NCBI RefSeq assembly: GCF_003850565.1
Contig: NZ_CP027706.1
Coordinates: 1,550,001 to 1,614,000, forward strand
Direction: 5' to 3'
DNA: 64,000 nt
Origin: Pseudomonas sessilinigenes
Lineage (GTDB): Bacteria > Pseudomonadota > Gammaproteobacteria > Pseudomonadales > Pseudomonadaceae
A program made the position numbers and the translations under genes. Each line of letters begins with the position of its first letter. Position 1 is the first letter of the stretch. The notes below the pieces were generated by a model, which searched no databases, was not told the origin of the DNA, and saw only the letters and a program-made list of their open reading frames with translations. Shown piece after piece: positions 43,705 to 50,380 of this stretch.

Positions 43705-44043
43705 CGAAACGTTGCGCAGGGTGGCCGTGCCTTCGTCCTCTTGGACGGAGCGCAGCGGCAGATCCTGCTGGCGAGGGTCGCGACGGTCGAGGTTGCCTTC
43801 CGGGGTGAGGAAGAACAGCGAAGTGCCCCGGGATAGGGTCGGTTCCTTCACCTTCACATCGGCCTTGATGTTCATCTGGCCGCGCCCGTCCGGCTTGTAG
43901 TTCAACTCGATGACCAGCTTGCCGCCCTTGCCGGAAAGGCGAATTGCGTCGATCAGGCGGTATTGGGCCTCGCTCAGTTCATCGAGCAGGCCGCCGGCCT
44001 CGATGTCGCGGAAGGTGTCGATAAAGGGTCGTGCTTTGGTCAT
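43699..44043 (-). CDS. Unrecognised phage protein
   Basis: A 114-aa protein with an N-terminal helix and a middle beta-rich part (GGKLVIELNYKPDGRGQMNIKADVKVKEP). It is conserved-looking but not recognised. In front of its start lies a CCCCTG/CAGGGG hairpin without the CTCACCA loop. Confidence 0.58.
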   Translation of the reverse strand: MTKARPFIDTFRDIEAGGLLDELSEAQYRLIDAIRLSGKGGKLVIELNYKPDGRGQMNIKADVKVKEPTLSRGTSLFFLTPEGNLDRRDPRQQDLPLRSVQEDEGTATLRNVSQ

Positions 44044-44093
44044 GTGCTGTGTCTCACTGGTTGCTTGCCCCTGGTCGGCAGGGGCTACCGTTG

Positions 44094-44336
44094 CTATGCC
44101 GCCACTTTGCTGTTCTGGGCATCGAGGTAGGCGGCCAGGTCTTTCAGGTAAACGGTAGGGGTGCCTTTGTTCGTCCCGCCCAGTCGAGTTACCTTCAATG
44201 CGATACGGCCTGCGCTGATGGATCGAAGAAGGTAGCGATCACTGGATAGGTGCTTGAAGTAGCGCTCCCGCACGGCGGTAAGTGTCGGGTGGTCCGTTGG
44301 CCATTCCTTTCGCAGTCGGTCGAAGGTGTCGCTCAT
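44094..44336 (-). CDS. PrtN-family transcriptional activator
   Basis: An 80-aa protein matching the pyocin activator PrtN family: a short N-terminal region, then LTAVRERYFKHLSSDRYLLRSISAGRIALKVTRL, the helix-turn-helix region, and TPTVYLKDLAAYLDAQ, the characteristic C-terminal part. In P. aeruginosa PrtN activates pyocin operons through P-box repeats. A P-box-like array lies at 51503-51557 upstream of the late genes of this prophage, which suggests that this protein is the late activator. It is coupled to the gene upstream by a 4-bp overlap. Confidence 0.75.
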   Translation of the reverse strand: MSDTFDRLRKEWPTDHPTLTAVRERYFKHLSSDRYLLRSISAGRIALKVTRLGGTNKGTPTVYLKDLAAYLDAQNSKVAA

Positions 44337-44677
44337 GGGCTGGCCTCCCCGGACCCCGCCAGGGGCCGCAGCTTGGTGCGGATCAGATCGGCCAACCCCT
44401 GGGCATCAGCGCTACGTGCGGTGGCGCAAACATGGCCGTGTGCATCGGCAACCACTGCGCCCCATGGCATGCCAGGGGTGTTTGTCGGGGTGACAAAGGC
44501 CATTAGGCCGGGAGCGATGACGCTGTTAACGCGGTGGGCCACTTCTGCCAGATCGGTGATGGTCAAGGCTGGTTCGCCAGCAGCCCGTTGCCCCTGCGCC
44601 AGGCTGCCCAGGAAGATCGGAACCAAGGCCAGGGTGTCGGTAGTGCGGGTGAAGGCGTGGAGGTGGTTAGTCTTCAT
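44333..44677 (-). CDS. Unrecognised phage protein
   Basis: A 114-aa protein with a central segment (GLMAFVTPTNTPGMPWGAVVADAHGHVCATA) suggesting a small beta-sheet domain. It has 4-bp overlaps on both sides. I do not recognise the family. Confidence 0.55.
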   Translation of the reverse strand: MKTNHLHAFTRTTDTLALVPIFLGSLAQGQRAAGEPALTITDLAEVAHRVNSVIAPGLMAFVTPTNTPGMPWGAVVADAHGHVCATARSADAQGLADLIRTKLRPLAGSGEASP

Positions 44678-44949
44678 GCTGCGGCTTCCTTGTTCGCGAT
44701 GGTGATGCCCAGTTTTTTGGCGAGGTACGACACGCCGGCTTCGGTGACCATCACCACGGCGTAATGCCGTACCTGGCCCGACTTGCCGATCTGTACCGAG
44801 CGCGGGTCGGAATACAGGTTGCCCTGGTCGCGGTGGTGGCTGGCCAGGGTCCCATCGGCGGCCAGAACGTGCAGTTCGCGGAGCTTGGCGCGGAAGGCGC
44901 GGGGTTTGAGTCCGAGCAGTGCCGCTGTTTCGTCGAGGGTGCGGTTCAT
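44674..44949 (-). CDS. KilAC-like antirepressor C-terminal domain protein
   Basis: A 91-aa protein resembling the stand-alone KilAC (ANT) domain found at the C-terminus of phage antirepressors: LDETAALLGLKPRAFRAKLRELHVL, then GNLYSDPRSVQIGKSG and VMVTEAGVSYLAKKLG. It could act as an antirepressor or DNA-binding regulator. AGGAGCC before ATG 44949 supports the start. Together with a repressor that looks non-cleavable, an antirepressor role is attractive but unproven. Confidence 0.65.
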   Translation of the reverse strand: MNRTLDETAALLGLKPRAFRAKLRELHVLAADGTLASHHRDQGNLYSDPRSVQIGKSGQVRHYAVVMVTEAGVSYLAKKLGITIANKEAAA

Positions 44950-44959
44950 GGCTGGCTCC

Positions 44960-45556
44960 TCAGGCGATTGTCAGTGAGCCGCAATGCATTGCTTGAGGCT
45001 TGGCGCCGCCCTTGATAGCCGCTAACCAGCAGCTGATTGCCCAGCTCAGAGCCGCTACCGTGCTGTTGTTTGTGAGCATCCAATCGCCGTTTTGATATGC
45101 GATGCCGGCTTCACTGGAGTGCGGGTTGACGTTTTTGGCGTCTGGGCGTTTGAGGTGGACCACGATGCCGCCACGGTCGCGGATGAATGCCGCCTCATTT
45201 TCGAAGCGCAGATCGCTGACAACAAATCCCTGGGCTGAATCGTGGGTGCGGGCCAGTAGGTCGAGGTTCTGTGCGGCCAGAATCAGCCAGAGGTCCGGGT
45301 GCACCAGGTTACGGCCCCATTCCGTCCCGAGCAGTTGCATCAGTTCACGAGGGGAACGGTTAATCGCAGGCAGCGGCAGCTCTTTGCGATCGCCTTCGAA
45401 GTCGCACGGGCTCAGGTTGAGGATGTGCATCAGGCCGTCGCGGAGAGGGTCGGCGAACGCATAGCGCTGGAAGTTGTGGTTGTTCACCAGGTGTTGCGCG
45501 GCGGTGTCTTTGCCGGAGCGAGCGAGGCCGGCGAGGCCGATCAAAATTGGCTTCAT
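44960..45556 (-). CDS. Deoxynucleoside monophosphate kinase
   Basis: A 198-aa phage-type dNMP kinase. The P-loop is G10-L-A-R-S-G-K16-D-T, followed by YAFADPLRDGL and later VVSDLRFENEAAFIR, both typical of the T4 gp1/phage dNMP kinase family. It would phosphorylate dNMPs for phage DNA synthesis and salvage. The start overlaps the preceding small gene by 4 bases. Confidence 0.83.
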   Translation of the reverse strand: MKPILIGLAGLARSGKDTAAQHLVNNHNFQRYAFADPLRDGLMHILNLSPCDFEGDRKELPLPAINRSPRELMQLLGTEWGRNLVHPDLWLILAAQNLDLLARTHDSAQGFVVSDLRFENEAAFIRDRGGIVVHLKRPDAKNVNPHSSEAGIAYQNGDWMLTNNSTVAALSWAISCWLAAIKGGAKPQAMHCGSLTIA

Positions 45557-45738
45557 GCTGCATCACCCCCGAATGGGCCGAGGTCTACCGGCTTGGCGGT
45601 GGCGATACGGCGAGTCGTGGCGATCACCAGCAGGCCGGTTTGGCGCTGGATGGCCTCAACAGCGGCAGGGCTGGTGCAGGCTGCGGGGTGGAGATACACC
45701 GGGCAGCGGGTGGGGCTGTGCTGTGTAGTCGTTTGCAT
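45553..45738 (-). CDS. First gene of the leftward early operon, unrecognised
   Basis: A 61-aa protein at the position that gene N occupies in lambda, directly behind PL. It is not arginine-rich like N and has no recognisable family. AAGAG before ATG 45738 is the ribosome site, and it lies inside the leader hairpin with the CTCACCA loop. It overlaps the dNMP kinase gene by 4 bases. Confidence 0.5.
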   Translation of the reverse strand: MQTTTQHSPTRCPVYLHPAACTSPAAVEAIQRQTGLLVIATTRRIATAKPVDLGPFGGDAA

Positions 45739-45743
45739 GGTTC

Positions 45744-45765
45744 GTACTCTTGGTGAGAGGTGTAC
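45744..45765 (-). repeat. Leader hairpin with CTCACCA loop (copy a)
   Basis: GTAC (45744-45747) and GTAC (45762-45765) close a hairpin whose inner TCT/AGA stem presents CACCA; the minus strand reads CTCTCACCAAGAG. It overlaps the ribosome site of the first PL gene, so it could block translation. Confidence 0.65.
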
Positions 45766-45771
45766 GAACAA

Positions 45772-45800
45772 ACGTTAGCAACGGCTAACTAAATTAACAA
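45772..45800 (-). promoter_or_regulatory. Leftward early promoter PL
   Basis: On the minus strand TTGTTA (45800-45795) and TAACGT (45777-45772) are separated by 17 bases. The same TTGTTA-17-TA arrangement recurs at PR. Operators OL1 and OL2 cover the -10 and -35 boxes. Confidence 0.6.
45774..45789. promoter_or_regulatory. Repressor operator OL1
   Basis: The perfect 16-bp palindrome GTTAGCAACGGCTAAC lies over the PL -10. It is the best match to the operators next to cro and defines the half-site GTTAGC. Confidence 0.75.
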
Positions 45801-45808
45801 TAGCTGTG
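45793..45808. promoter_or_regulatory. Repressor operator OL2
   Basis: ATTAACAATAGCTGTG, a weaker copy of the GTTAGC-N4-GCTAAC pattern centred 19 bases from OL1. Its core AGCTATTGTTAAT (minus strand) recurs exactly in OR2. Confidence 0.55.
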
Positions 45809-45831
45809 GCTACATTATTTTTACGTAATGC

Positions 45832-45859
45832 AAAAAAAACCGCACAGGGCGGTTTTTTT
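45832..45859. terminator. Terminator of the repressor gene
   Basis: AACCGC (45838-45843) and GCGGTT (45849-45854) with A and T tracts on either side. It lies 17 bases beyond the stop of the leftward repressor gene and would also insulate PL. Confidence 0.75.
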
Positions 45860-45875
45860 GGTGCAGGGGAATCAG

Positions 45876-46526
45876 TCAGTTCTGAATCTTGCTTGGGGGC
45901 ATGATGCCGCCGACGTAATGAATTTTTGCGATTTCAGAACGTTGCAGCGTGAGTCGGCCGTATGTGTCGTTAACAGACATTAGGCTGACTTCCTCGCTGT
46001 TTGCATAGAGGAGTTCCTTGATCATTGATTCGCCGTTACTGCGAATCACTAAAACGTACTCCCCGGGCACCAGTTCCTGCCTCGGCTCGCACCAAACAAG
46101 CCATCCGTTTCGAATCGCTGGGGCCATTGCGTCCCCCTTGATGCGTAAGGCATACGCTGTAGGGTCCAGAGTGGGAACGTTAATCCAGCCGCTGCTTGGT
46201 GTCAGTTCATCCCACAATCCATCTGGTTTCACTTGGGCTAGTCCTTGAATAGGCACCCGCCGGAAAGGGTTTACTGCGTTGGGGCTAGCTTCAATGCCAG
46301 GCACCAGGCCTTCCTGGGCCGAAAGCGCGGGCATCAACAGGGTTCCACCAGGGAGGCCAATTTTATCTTCTAGGTTCTTGGCAGCTTTATCGCCTAAAGG
46401 GCGATGGCCATTCAAGAGCTGGGAGATGTAGGAGGCGTCCAGGTTGTAACGATCCGCGAACTCTTTGGTTTTGAGGTCGCCGATTAGCTTCTTGAGTGTG
46501 TCAATTCGTAGCTGACTGATATTCAT
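45876..46526 (-). CDS. CI-like S24 repressor with Ser-to-Ala change at the catalytic position
   Basis: A 216-aa prophage repressor. The N-terminal XRE-type helix-turn-helix is at about 20-42 (TKEFADRYNLDASYISQLLNG), and a LexA/CI-like C-terminal domain spans about 90-210. The segment that normally reads GDSM (catalytic Ser) is G-D-A133-M-A-P; the codon GCA (46128-46130) is one base from TCA. K170 in SMIK is kept. The usual Ala-Gly cleavage site is also not evident. RecA-stimulated self-cleavage is therefore not expected. The start ATG 46526 falls at the predicted PRM start point, so the mRNA may be leaderless. Confidence 0.87.
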   Translation of the reverse strand: MNISQLRIDTLKKLIGDLKTKEFADRYNLDASYISQLLNGHRPLGDKAAKNLEDKIGLPGGTLLMPALSAQEGLVPGIEASPNAVNPFRRVPIQGLAQVKPDGLWDELTPSSGWINVPTLDPTAYALRIKGDAMAPAIRNGWLVWCEPRQELVPGEYVLVIRSNGESMIKELLYANSEEVSLMSVNDTYGRLTLQRSEIAKIHYVGGIMPPSKIQN

Positions 46527-46532
46527 GCACGC

Positions 46533-46560
46533 ATCTTAGAATCGTTTAGCGTTTTGTAAA
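46533..46560 (-). promoter_or_regulatory. Repressor maintenance promoter PRM
   Basis: On the minus strand TTTACA (46560-46555), a 16-base spacer and TAAGAT (46538-46533) place transcription start at the repressor ATG, like the leaderless lambda cI transcript. OR3 covers the -35. Confidence 0.5.
46545..46560. promoter_or_regulatory. Operator OR3
   Basis: TTTAGCGTTTTGTAAA fits one half-site well (5 of 6 to GTTAGC) and the other poorly. It lies 21 bases from OR2 and overlaps PRM, as expected for autorepression. Confidence 0.4.
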
Positions 46561-46565
46561 TTGCG

Positions 46566-46581
46566 CCCAGCTATTGTTAAT
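46566..46581. promoter_or_regulatory. Operator OR2
   Basis: CCCAGCTATTGTTAAT contains the 13-base core AGCTATTGTTAAT identical to OL2 (opposite strand) and overlaps the PR -35. It is centred 19 bases from OR1. Confidence 0.5.
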
Positions 46582-46602
46582 GGCGTTAGCGGCTGCTAGT
46601 CT
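46574..46602 (+). promoter_or_regulatory. Rightward early promoter PR
   Basis: TTGTTA (46574-46579) and TAGTCT (46597-46602) with 17-base spacing, laid out exactly like PL. OR1 covers the -10 and OR2 the -35. Confidence 0.55.
46585..46600. promoter_or_regulatory. Operator OR1
   Basis: GTTAGCGGCTGCTAGT keeps one perfect GTTAGC half-site and four of six bases in the other. It matches OL1 in position relative to its promoter. Confidence 0.65.
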
Positions 46603-46622
46603 CTCGCAAAATGGAGGTGCGC

Positions 46623-46850
46623 ATGAGCTTGCATACATACATGAAGAGTCTCGACAAATTGCAGGTAGAAGATCTGGCCTGCCGCTGTAAAACCACGATG
46701 GGGCAGCTTAAGCAAATTGCTTACGGCAATCGTCGCGCTTCTGGCGGTCTGGCTGTGAACCTGGAGCGCGAAACCAAGGGAGCTGTAACTTGTGAAGAGC
46801 TTCGCCCAGACATTGATTGGGCATATCTGCGTGGCTCAAAAGCAGCATAA
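46623..46850 (+). CDS. cro: Cro-like repressor
   Basis: A 75-aa protein of the Cro/YdaS type: a short helix-turn-helix domain (LQVEDLACRCKTTMGQLKQIAYGNR) and a C-terminal ELRPDIDWAYLRG segment typical of YdaS-like Cro proteins. It is divergent from the repressor gene with the OR region between. GGAGGTG just upstream selects ATG 46623 over ATG 46611. Confidence 0.83.
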   Translation: MSLHTYMKSLDKLQVEDLACRCKTTMGQLKQIAYGNRRASGGLAVNLERETKGAVTCEELRPDIDWAYLRGSKAA

Positions 46851-46853
46851 AAG

Positions 46854-46912
46854 GTGCTGGTCCGGGGATTCTCACCACAAGACCCCCGTCCCAGCAGTGG
46901 TGGCACCAGCAC
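46854..46912 (+). repeat. Rightward leader hairpin with CTCACCA loop (copy d)
   Basis: The outer stem GTGCTGGT (46854-46861) / ACCAGCAC (46905-46912) encloses an inner CGGGG/CCCCG stem (46863-46867 and 46884-46888) whose loop carries TTCTCACCACAAGA (46869-46882). It begins 3 bases after the cro stop. Confidence 0.7.
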
Positions 46913-46934
46913 ATGAATACCACCACTTGAAACA

Positions 46935-46971
46935 CCGGCCTTTTTGCTCTCACCAAGATCAGCCAGGCCGG
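46935..46971 (+). repeat. Rightward leader hairpin with CTCACCA loop (copy e)
   Basis: CCGGCC (46935-46940) pairs with GGCCGG (46966-46971); the loop contains GCTCTCACCAAGATC. It is the closest of the six copies to copy a. Confidence 0.65.
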
Positions 46972-47018
46972 CCGTAACAAGTTGCATAGATACACAACGC
47001 GTTACTGAGGACGTCGGA

Positions 47019-47047
47019 CCGGGTTTCTCACCACAAGATTTCCCCGG
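47019..47047 (+). repeat. Rightward leader hairpin with CTCACCA loop (copy f)
   Basis: CCGGG (47019-47023) pairs with CCCGG (47043-47047) around a loop with TTCTCACCACAAGA (47025-47038), the same 14 bases as copy d. Copies d, e and f fill the 314-base gene-free stretch 46851-47164. Confidence 0.68.
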
Positions 47048-47109
47048 CTGACTGGAACGATGAACCGTGCCGCACAGCACGATTAGCACAGCACACCGGT
47101 CGTGGGTCG

Positions 47110-47133
47110 GATGATAGGGCGCTCCCTATCATC
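47110..47133. promoter_or_regulatory. Perfect 10-bp palindrome before the CII-like gene
   Basis: GATGATAGGG (47110-47119) and CCCTATCATC (47124-47133) form a perfect stem with a CGCT loop and no T tract. It lies 32 bases before the start of the CII/CP76-type gene: operator or regulatory hairpin. Confidence 0.6.
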
Positions 47134-47164
47134 TGGCTAGACCGTAAAAGAGGTATTTACGGTT

Positions 47165-47653
47165 ATGAGTCGTACAGCTAAACCAACGGCCGTCGAGCCG
47201 ATATTGTCATTGCGTAAGGCGCTCTATCGCGCCGGCCATAGCTACCGGGGCGGCGTCACCGCGTTGGCGGTGGACATGGTCATGGATTACGACACGCTTC
47301 AAAAGAAGCTCAAGCATGATTTCGAGCATCGTTGGTTGGATCCGGACGAGCTTGAAGAGGTTATCCGGCTGACCCAAAGCGAGGTGCTGCTGGACGCGCT
47401 GATGCGCCCAGCGGGGATGGTCTGGTACAAGCCCGAACCTGCCGCGCCAACGCACCAAGCCTTGCAGTCAGTTAGCCGGCTACTTCATGAAGCCGGCATG
47501 TTCGTCTCAAGCATGCATCGCGGTGCCGCCGACAATATCTGGGAGCCGCACGAAGTAGAGGACCTGGAGAAGCACGGCGCGGACGTGATTCGCGCTGTCC
47601 TGGGCATCATGGCCGGCGCCCGCGCAGCGATGGAGGAAGACCTCCATGGCTGA
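47165..47653 (+). CDS. Phage regulatory protein CII/CP76 family
   Basis: A 162-aa protein of the Phage_CP76 (CII) family: an N-terminal helical domain (SLRKALYRAGHSYRGGVTALAVDMVMDYDTLQKKLKHD) containing a helix-turn-helix-like core, and a helical C-terminal part. Relatives act as early activators or regulators in P2-like and other temperate phages. It overlaps the next gene by 8 bases. Confidence 0.76.
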   Translation: MSRTAKPTAVEPILSLRKALYRAGHSYRGGVTALAVDMVMDYDTLQKKLKHDFEHRWLDPDELEEVIRLTQSEVLLDALMRPAGMVWYKPEPAAPTHQALQSVSRLLHEAGMFVSSMHRGAADNIWEPHEVEDLEKHGADVIRAVLGIMAGARAAMEEDLHG

Positions 47654-47852
47654 TGTGATTGATATCGCCAACGACCAGGCCGACTACTTCCTCCAGATCG
47701 CGCTGGAGCGCCGCCAGCGCCAGACGACTGGCGCCGCCAGTGCCGAATTCTGCGAAGACTGTGACGAACCTATCCCGCTTCTTCGCCAGCAGAAGGTTAT
47801 GGGTTGCCAGACCTGCGTTAGTTGCCAGGAGCTGCGGGAGGCCCGGCGATGA
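47646..47852 (+). CDS. TraR/DksA-type zinc-finger protein
   Basis: A 68-aa protein with a helical N-terminus and the four-cysteine finger CEDCDEPIP...CQTCVSC of the TraR/DksA family. These proteins bind the secondary channel of RNA polymerase and alter promoter use. It overlaps both neighbours (8 bases upstream, 4 downstream). Confidence 0.83.
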   Translation: MADVIDIANDQADYFLQIALERRQRQTTGAASAEFCEDCDEPIPLLRQQKVMGCQTCVSCQELREARR

Positions 47853-48886
47853 GCAGCGATAAAATCCCGCTTCAACTGGGCGACCTTCCATCGCTTTTGC
47901 AGTACATCAGTCCTGATCAGCGTGACACCTGGGTCGAGGTTGGGATGGGGCTCAAGGCTGAGTTTGGTCAGGATGCATACCGCGATTGGAACCACTGGAG
48001 CCAGAGCAGCCAGACCTACGATGGCAAGGCTGCATTATCGGTTTGGAAGTCCTTCAAGAAATCCGGCACAGGCCTGGGTACGGTCCTCAAGATGGCGCTC
48101 GATGCTGGATGGCGTCCGGACAAAACCGAGATGAGCGCGGAGGACAAGCGCAAGTTTGCCGCGGAGCAAGAGGAGCGACGTAAGCGCCGACAGGCCGAGG
48201 TAGAAGCGGACGAAGCATTACTCGAGGAAATGCGGGCGTTGGTTGCCGATGCGTGCCAGCGGATTTGGTCCGAGCATTGCCACGAAAGCGGACGCAGTGC
48301 GTACCTGGAGCGAAAACAGGTCGGTGCGTTCGGCGTCGGTTTCTTCAAGACCACGGTCATTCTATCCATTGATGACCACAACAAGCGCTGCCAGATCTGG
48401 TCGGGCAGCAACGCCATGCAGTTCTTCGACAACTTACCCAAGCCTAGGCCGGCCTCTCTGAGCTTTCTGGTGTTTAAACCAGGCACGATTGCCGTGCCCA
48501 TAAGAGACGCATCAGGTCGGCTCTGGAGCTTGCAGGCGATCAACGGGCAGGGCACCAAGTTGTTTCCCAAATACGGGCGTAAGTCTGGATGCTTTCACAT
48601 CCTGGGCCCGGTCGATGATCCGTTGGACATTGCACTCGCTGAGGGATATGCCACGTCTGCCAGTGTGCATATGGCCTTGCTCTGGCCCGTGGCGATGGCT
48701 GTCGACTCGGGCAACTTACCTGCCGTTGCGCGGGCGCTAAGGGGGCTGTTCCCCGATGCTCGCCTGCTGGTGGCCGGTGATGATGATCCTGATGCGAAAG
48801 GCAATCCAGGTAGAACCAAGGCCGAGGCGGCAGCCTCGGCTAATGGTGGGTTCGCAGCCTTTCCGACTTCGCTGGAGCAGGCATAA
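47849..48886 (+). CDS. Phage DNA primase with PriCT_2 and Toprim domains
   Basis: A 345-aa replication protein. Residues about 10-90 resemble the PriCT_2 domain (VEVGMGLKAEFGQDAYRDWNHWSQSS). A basic coiled-coil linker follows (about 100-130), then a Toprim-type domain with ALAEGYATSASVHMALLWPVAMAVDSGNLPAVAR and the acidic AGDDDPDAKG cluster. It should prime phage DNA synthesis together with the helicase encoded next, which starts directly after the stop. Confidence 0.8.
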   Translation: MSSDKIPLQLGDLPSLLQYISPDQRDTWVEVGMGLKAEFGQDAYRDWNHWSQSSQTYDGKAALSVWKSFKKSGTGLGTVLKMALDAGWRPDKTEMSAEDKRKFAAEQEERRKRRQAEVEADEALLEEMRALVADACQRIWSEHCHESGRSAYLERKQVGAFGVGFFKTTVILSIDDHNKRCQIWSGSNAMQFFDNLPKPRPASLSFLVFKPGTIAVPIRDASGRLWSLQAINGQGTKLFPKYGRKSGCFHILGPVDDPLDIALAEGYATSASVHMALLWPVAMAVDSGNLPAVARALRGLFPDARLLVAGDDDPDAKGNPGRTKAEAAASANGGFAAFPTSLEQA

Positions 48887-50380
48887 ATGGCAATCGACTG
48901 GAACGACCTGCACTGCAAATCCGGTTTGGATGCGGTACGTGATCAACTGCTGGAGTCCTTGAAGCCTGGCGCAACTGTGCAGCCGCTTGATGACTCTAGT
49001 GATGCTTCCGAATCCGTAGATGACTTTCTTCCCCGCGCCCCTTCTTTCGAGTGCGAAGGGCCAGGCGTACAAGCGCTTACTCACACCCCCGGAGACGGGG
49101 GAGGCTTTCGCATCAGCGAGCAGGAGCTGCTCCGGGACTTCGTGGTGATCTATGGAATGGACGTTGCGTGGGATTGCGCCCGCTCGCGGATGATCAAGCT
49201 GTCTGCTATCCGTGAGGCCGTTGGGCGGACGCGGTACAAGTGGTGGCAGGAAAGCGATCATCGGCGCATGGCCCAGGACGTTGTGTTTGATCCCACCGAG
49301 CAATGCGGGCCGCTCATGCTGAACCTCTATGACGGCTTTCACGCGAAACCTGACCCTCGCGGCGCAGATGGATGTTTGCTGATTCGCAAGCACCTGGGGT
49401 TGCTCTGTAACAACCGGGCTGATGAGTACCTGTTCCTGTTGAAGTGGATTGCCTATCCACTCCAGCATCCAGGAACGAAGATGGCTACTGCGGTGGTGAT
49501 GTTCGGTGCCGAGGGTCCGGGCAAGAGCCTGCTATGGGAGAAGGTGCTACGCCGGATCTACGGTGACTATGGCACCACTATTGGCCAGGCCCAGCTCGAA
49601 AGCCAGTTCACTGGGTGGCAGAGCCGCAAGCTGTTTGCCCTGGCCGAAGAGGTTGTCAGCCGCGAGGAGATGCGGCACTACAAGGGCGTTCTCAAGCACC
49701 TGGTGACGGGTGAGACGTTGCAGATCAACGAGAAGAACATGCCGGTCCGGGAGGAGCGTAATCATCTCAACTTCGTGTTCCTGTCCAACTCCACGGTGCC
49801 GCTGGCATTGGATGATGGAGATCGGCGCTACCTGGTGCTTTATGTGGACCGAGTACCGCCACCGGATTACTTCGTCGCCTTGGTGAATGAGATCGATAAC
49901 GGCGGCATCGAGGCGTTTTATCACTACCTGATGAACCTGGACCTAAGCGGGTTCGGGCCGCATTCCAAGCCCCCCTTGAACGAGGAAAAGCAGGGGCTGA
50001 TCGATGGCAGCTTGCCTGCGCCGCGTTACTTCGTGCGGCGATGGTTGGCGGGAGAAACCGAGTTCCCAGTGACGGCGGCCGTTACCCAGGATGATCTATG
50101 GCGGGCGTTCTGCCGGTGGTGTGACGGGGCCAATGAGTTTAAGCGACGACAACGGGACTTTACCCAGGAGGCCGTGCGGGACTTGAAGCAAGCACGGCCG
50201 GACATTCGTTACCCGACTAAAAGCGATGATTTCAAGACGACCAGGATCTATGTAACGCCTGCATTCCTGGCGGAGAAACAAACCCTGGGTCGCGATTGGG
50301 CAAGCAAGGCTGGGCTTGAATGCCGGAAGTTTGCGACGGCTTTTGACAGGCGATCACTGCCCATGCCGGGAGATTTTTAA
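48887..50380 (+). CDS. D5/DUF5906-type replicative helicase
   Basis: A 497-aa SF3-like helicase. The P-loop is G207-A-E-G-P-G-K213-S, Walker-B-like residues lie in KLFALAEEVV, sensor residues in NFVFLSNSTVPLALDDGDRRYLV, and a C-terminal winged-helix-like part follows. The DUF5906/Primase_Cterm family pairs with primases in phage replication modules. The iteron-like cluster begins exactly at its stop codon. Confidence 0.82.
   Translation: MAIDWNDLHCKSGLDAVRDQLLESLKPGATVQPLDDSSDASESVDDFLPRAPSFECEGPGVQALTHTPGDGGGFRISEQELLRDFVVIYGMDVAWDCARSRMIKLSAIREAVGRTRYKWWQESDHRRMAQDVVFDPTEQCGPLMLNLYDGFHAKPDPRGADGCLLIRKHLGLLCNNRADEYLFLLKWIAYPLQHPGTKMATAVVMFGAEGPGKSLLWEKVLRRIYGDYGTTIGQAQLESQFTGWQSRKLFALAEEVVSREEMRHYKGVLKHLVTGETLQINEKNMPVREERNHLNFVFLSNSTVPLALDDGDRRYLVLYVDRVPPPDYFVALVNEIDNGGIEAFYHYLMNLDLSGFGPHSKPPLNEEKQGLIDGSLPAPRYFVRRWLAGETEFPVTAAVTQDDLWRAFCRWCDGANEFKRRQRDFTQEAVRDLKQARPDIRYPTKSDDFKTTRIYVTPAFLAEKQTLGRDWASKAGLECRKFATAFDRRSLPMPGDF

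Noticed and set aside
46792..46977. Short frame downstream of cro
   Set aside because: It overlaps cro and crosses the two leader hairpins; no ribosome site.
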